From: Sphingomonadales bacterium
GTDB taxonomy: Bacteria; Pseudomonadota; Alphaproteobacteria; Sphingomonadales; Sphingomonadaceae
DNA: 6,960 nucleotides
Assembly: GCA_027489295.1 (NCBI GenBank)
Contig: JAIYAA010000323.1
Location: 1 to 6,960 of the forward strand
Direction: 5' to 3'
Below are positions 6,425-6,960 of the stretch, in pieces. The notes beneath the pieces were generated by a model. The model searched no databases. It was given only the letters and a program-made list of their open reading frames with translations, and was not told the origin of the DNA. The position numbers were made by a program, and so were the translations under genes. How positions within the stretch are numbered: the first letter of the stretch is position 1; each line of letters begins with the position of its first letter.

Positions 6425-6960
6425 TACTCTGCGGCTTTCCTCCTGTTGCGTCGGCGGATCAAGGCACCGATCAGGAAGAAGGACGTAATCATCATCGCCC
6501 AACCCGAGGGTTCCGGCACCGCGGGCGGCACTGGGGGAGGCGGCGTGGGGTTGTTGGGGTTTAGGGGAATCACGCCGCCGCCACCGCCACCACCACCACC
6601 GCCGCCCGGAACAATGCCATTGCCGACGGTGGGGGCGGACAGCCCCGCGGTGGGAACCACATCCGCCGCTGGGGACAGCGCGTCGATGCCGGTGGGCATC
6701 GCCATTGCCAGCGAGGGCGGAGCATCCTCCGGGAGGCCGAGTGCAGCCGGAATCGGCGCCTGATCCGCGGAAAGATCGAACACCCGGGGGTAAGCGACCC
6801 CGTTCTGGGCGGTGGAGTCGGGCACCATGCCTTCGCGCGGACCCTTTTTGTCGACCTCCTGCGCGCGGCGCGCCTTGGTGCTGTGGGCGCCCGCTTCGCG
6901 CACGCCGGGGGACCGCTCCGAAAGCAGCCCCAGCACGTCCATCGAGCGCGCTACGCGTGC
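6424..6960 (-). CDS. PEPxxWA-CTERM sorting-domain protein, N-terminus cut by the window edge
   Basis: The C-terminus has the tripartite exosortase signal: PEPSGWAMM, a hydrophobic segment (ITSFFLIGALI), and a basic tail (RRRNRRKAAE). Such proteins are exported, cut by an exosortase at the membrane and released to the outer surface or an exopolysaccharide layer. The rest is low complexity, with much Pro, Ala and Gly, including a run of eleven glycines followed by a proline-rich stretch (PTPPPPVPPAVPEP). No catalytic domain is seen. The frame is open to position 6960. An ATG at 6942 exists, but from there no signal peptide is present, which this class needs, so the true start probably lies outside the window; if 6942 is real the protein is 172 residues. 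It is the first visible gene of an operon with the L,D-transpeptidase. No exosortase gene is in the window. Confidence 0.82.
   Translation of the reverse strand, partial: ARVARSMDVLGLLSERSPGVREAGAHSTKARRAQEVDKKGPREGMVPDSTAQNGVAYPRVFDLSADQAPIPAALGLPEDAPPSLAMAMPTGIDALSPAADVVPTAGLSAPTVGNGIVPGGGGGGGGGGGVIPLNPNNPTPPPPVPPAVPEPSGWAMMITSFFLIGALIRRRNRRKAAE
6439..6444 (-). promoter_or_regulatory. Shine-Dalgarno AGGAGG for the L,D-transpeptidase, inside the upstream gene
   Basis: A consensus AGGAGG (followed by AAAG) is read on the minus strand within the Arg-Arg-Lys codons at the end of the PEPxxWA-CTERM gene. It lies 14 bases before the ATG at 6424, farther than the usual 5-9. Together with the TAATG overlap it suggests the L,D-transpeptidase is translated mainly by coupled re-initiation. 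Confidence 0.55.
6574..6606 (-). repeat. Eleven-codon glycine triplet tract (GGN)11
   Basis: Eleven consecutive triplets, GCC or ACC on the + strand, are read on the minus strand as glycine codons GGC and GGT in the PEPxxWA-CTERM gene. Only the first base of each + strand triplet varies, so this is a near-perfect microsatellite that could change length by slippage without breaking the frame. It probably acts as a flexible linker just ahead of the proline-rich stretch and the sorting signal. Confidence 0.8.

Noticed and set aside
6425..6502. A longer N-terminus for the L,D-transpeptidase starting at 6502
   Set aside because: It would add 26 polar residues ahead of the membrane segment and overlap the PEPxxWA-CTERM gene by 79 bases; the ATG overlapping the TAA stop is a better start.
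6574..6606. A CRISPR-like or tandem-repeat array
   Set aside because: It is a simple triplet run within a coding frame, with no spacers and no longer repeat unit.
5987..6763. A 258-codon + strand frame ending in a proline run
   Set aside because: It crosses the L,D-transpeptidase and PEPxxWA-CTERM genes on the other strand; the proline run is merely the antisense reading of the glycine tract.
1..6960. A mobile element, defence island or biosynthetic cluster
   Set aside because: No transposase, integrase, nuclease, phage gene, terminal repeats or tRNA edge is visible, and the coding style is even across the window.

Overview
The window is GC-rich (coding regions with strong G/C at third codon positions) and looks like a chromosomal segment from an alphaproteobacterium of the Sphingomonadaceae type, such as Sphingomonas or a close relative. 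The main clues are a C-terminal PEPxxWA sorting signal, a style typical of sphingomonads, and a set of signal-peptide-bearing envelope proteins common in that group. There are no rRNA or tRNA genes, insertion sequences, CRISPR repeats or phage genes. This assignment is inference from gene content, not from a database match.

Layout, left to right. (1) 38-1324 (+): a soluble GAF-domain sensor histidine kinase without a partner response regulator in view. (2) 1321-2472 (-): a GT4-family glycosyltransferase, tail to tail with the kinase; the two stop codons share the palindrome CTAG. (3) 2568-2789 (+): a small DUF2945-family protein, divergent from the glycosyltransferase. It ends in a strong 16-bp hairpin that probably terminates transcription in both directions. 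(4) 2828-4342 (-): a secreted S10 serine-carboxypeptidase-like protein whose best start is a TTG codon behind a good Shine-Dalgarno sequence. (5) 4419-4919 (-): a GNAT acetyltransferase, upstream of the peptidase on the same strand. (6) 4920-5110: an AT-richer divergent promoter region. (7) 5111-5797 (+): an exported CAP (SCP/PR1-like) domain protein. (8) 5801-6424 (-): a membrane-anchored or exported L,D-transpeptidase (YkuD fold). (9) 6424-6960 (-, cut by the right edge): a PEPxxWA-CTERM protein with an eleven-glycine run. Its TAA stop overlaps the ATG of the L,D-transpeptidase (TAATG), so the two are almost certainly one operon.

The theme is the cell envelope: a lipid- or polysaccharide-type glycosyltransferase, a secreted peptidase, a CAP protein, a peptidoglycan cross-linking enzyme and an exosortase-type surface protein. 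The kinase, the acetyltransferase and DUF2945 look like ordinary housekeeping or regulatory neighbours. Nothing here amounts to a convincing new defence or mobile system. The most interesting arrangement is the translationally coupled PEPxxWA-CTERM / L,D-transpeptidase pair, which suggests a link between a sorted surface protein and the peptidoglycan layer. Genes are packed very tightly: convergent pairs overlap by 4 bp or are separated by 3 bp or 38 bp.
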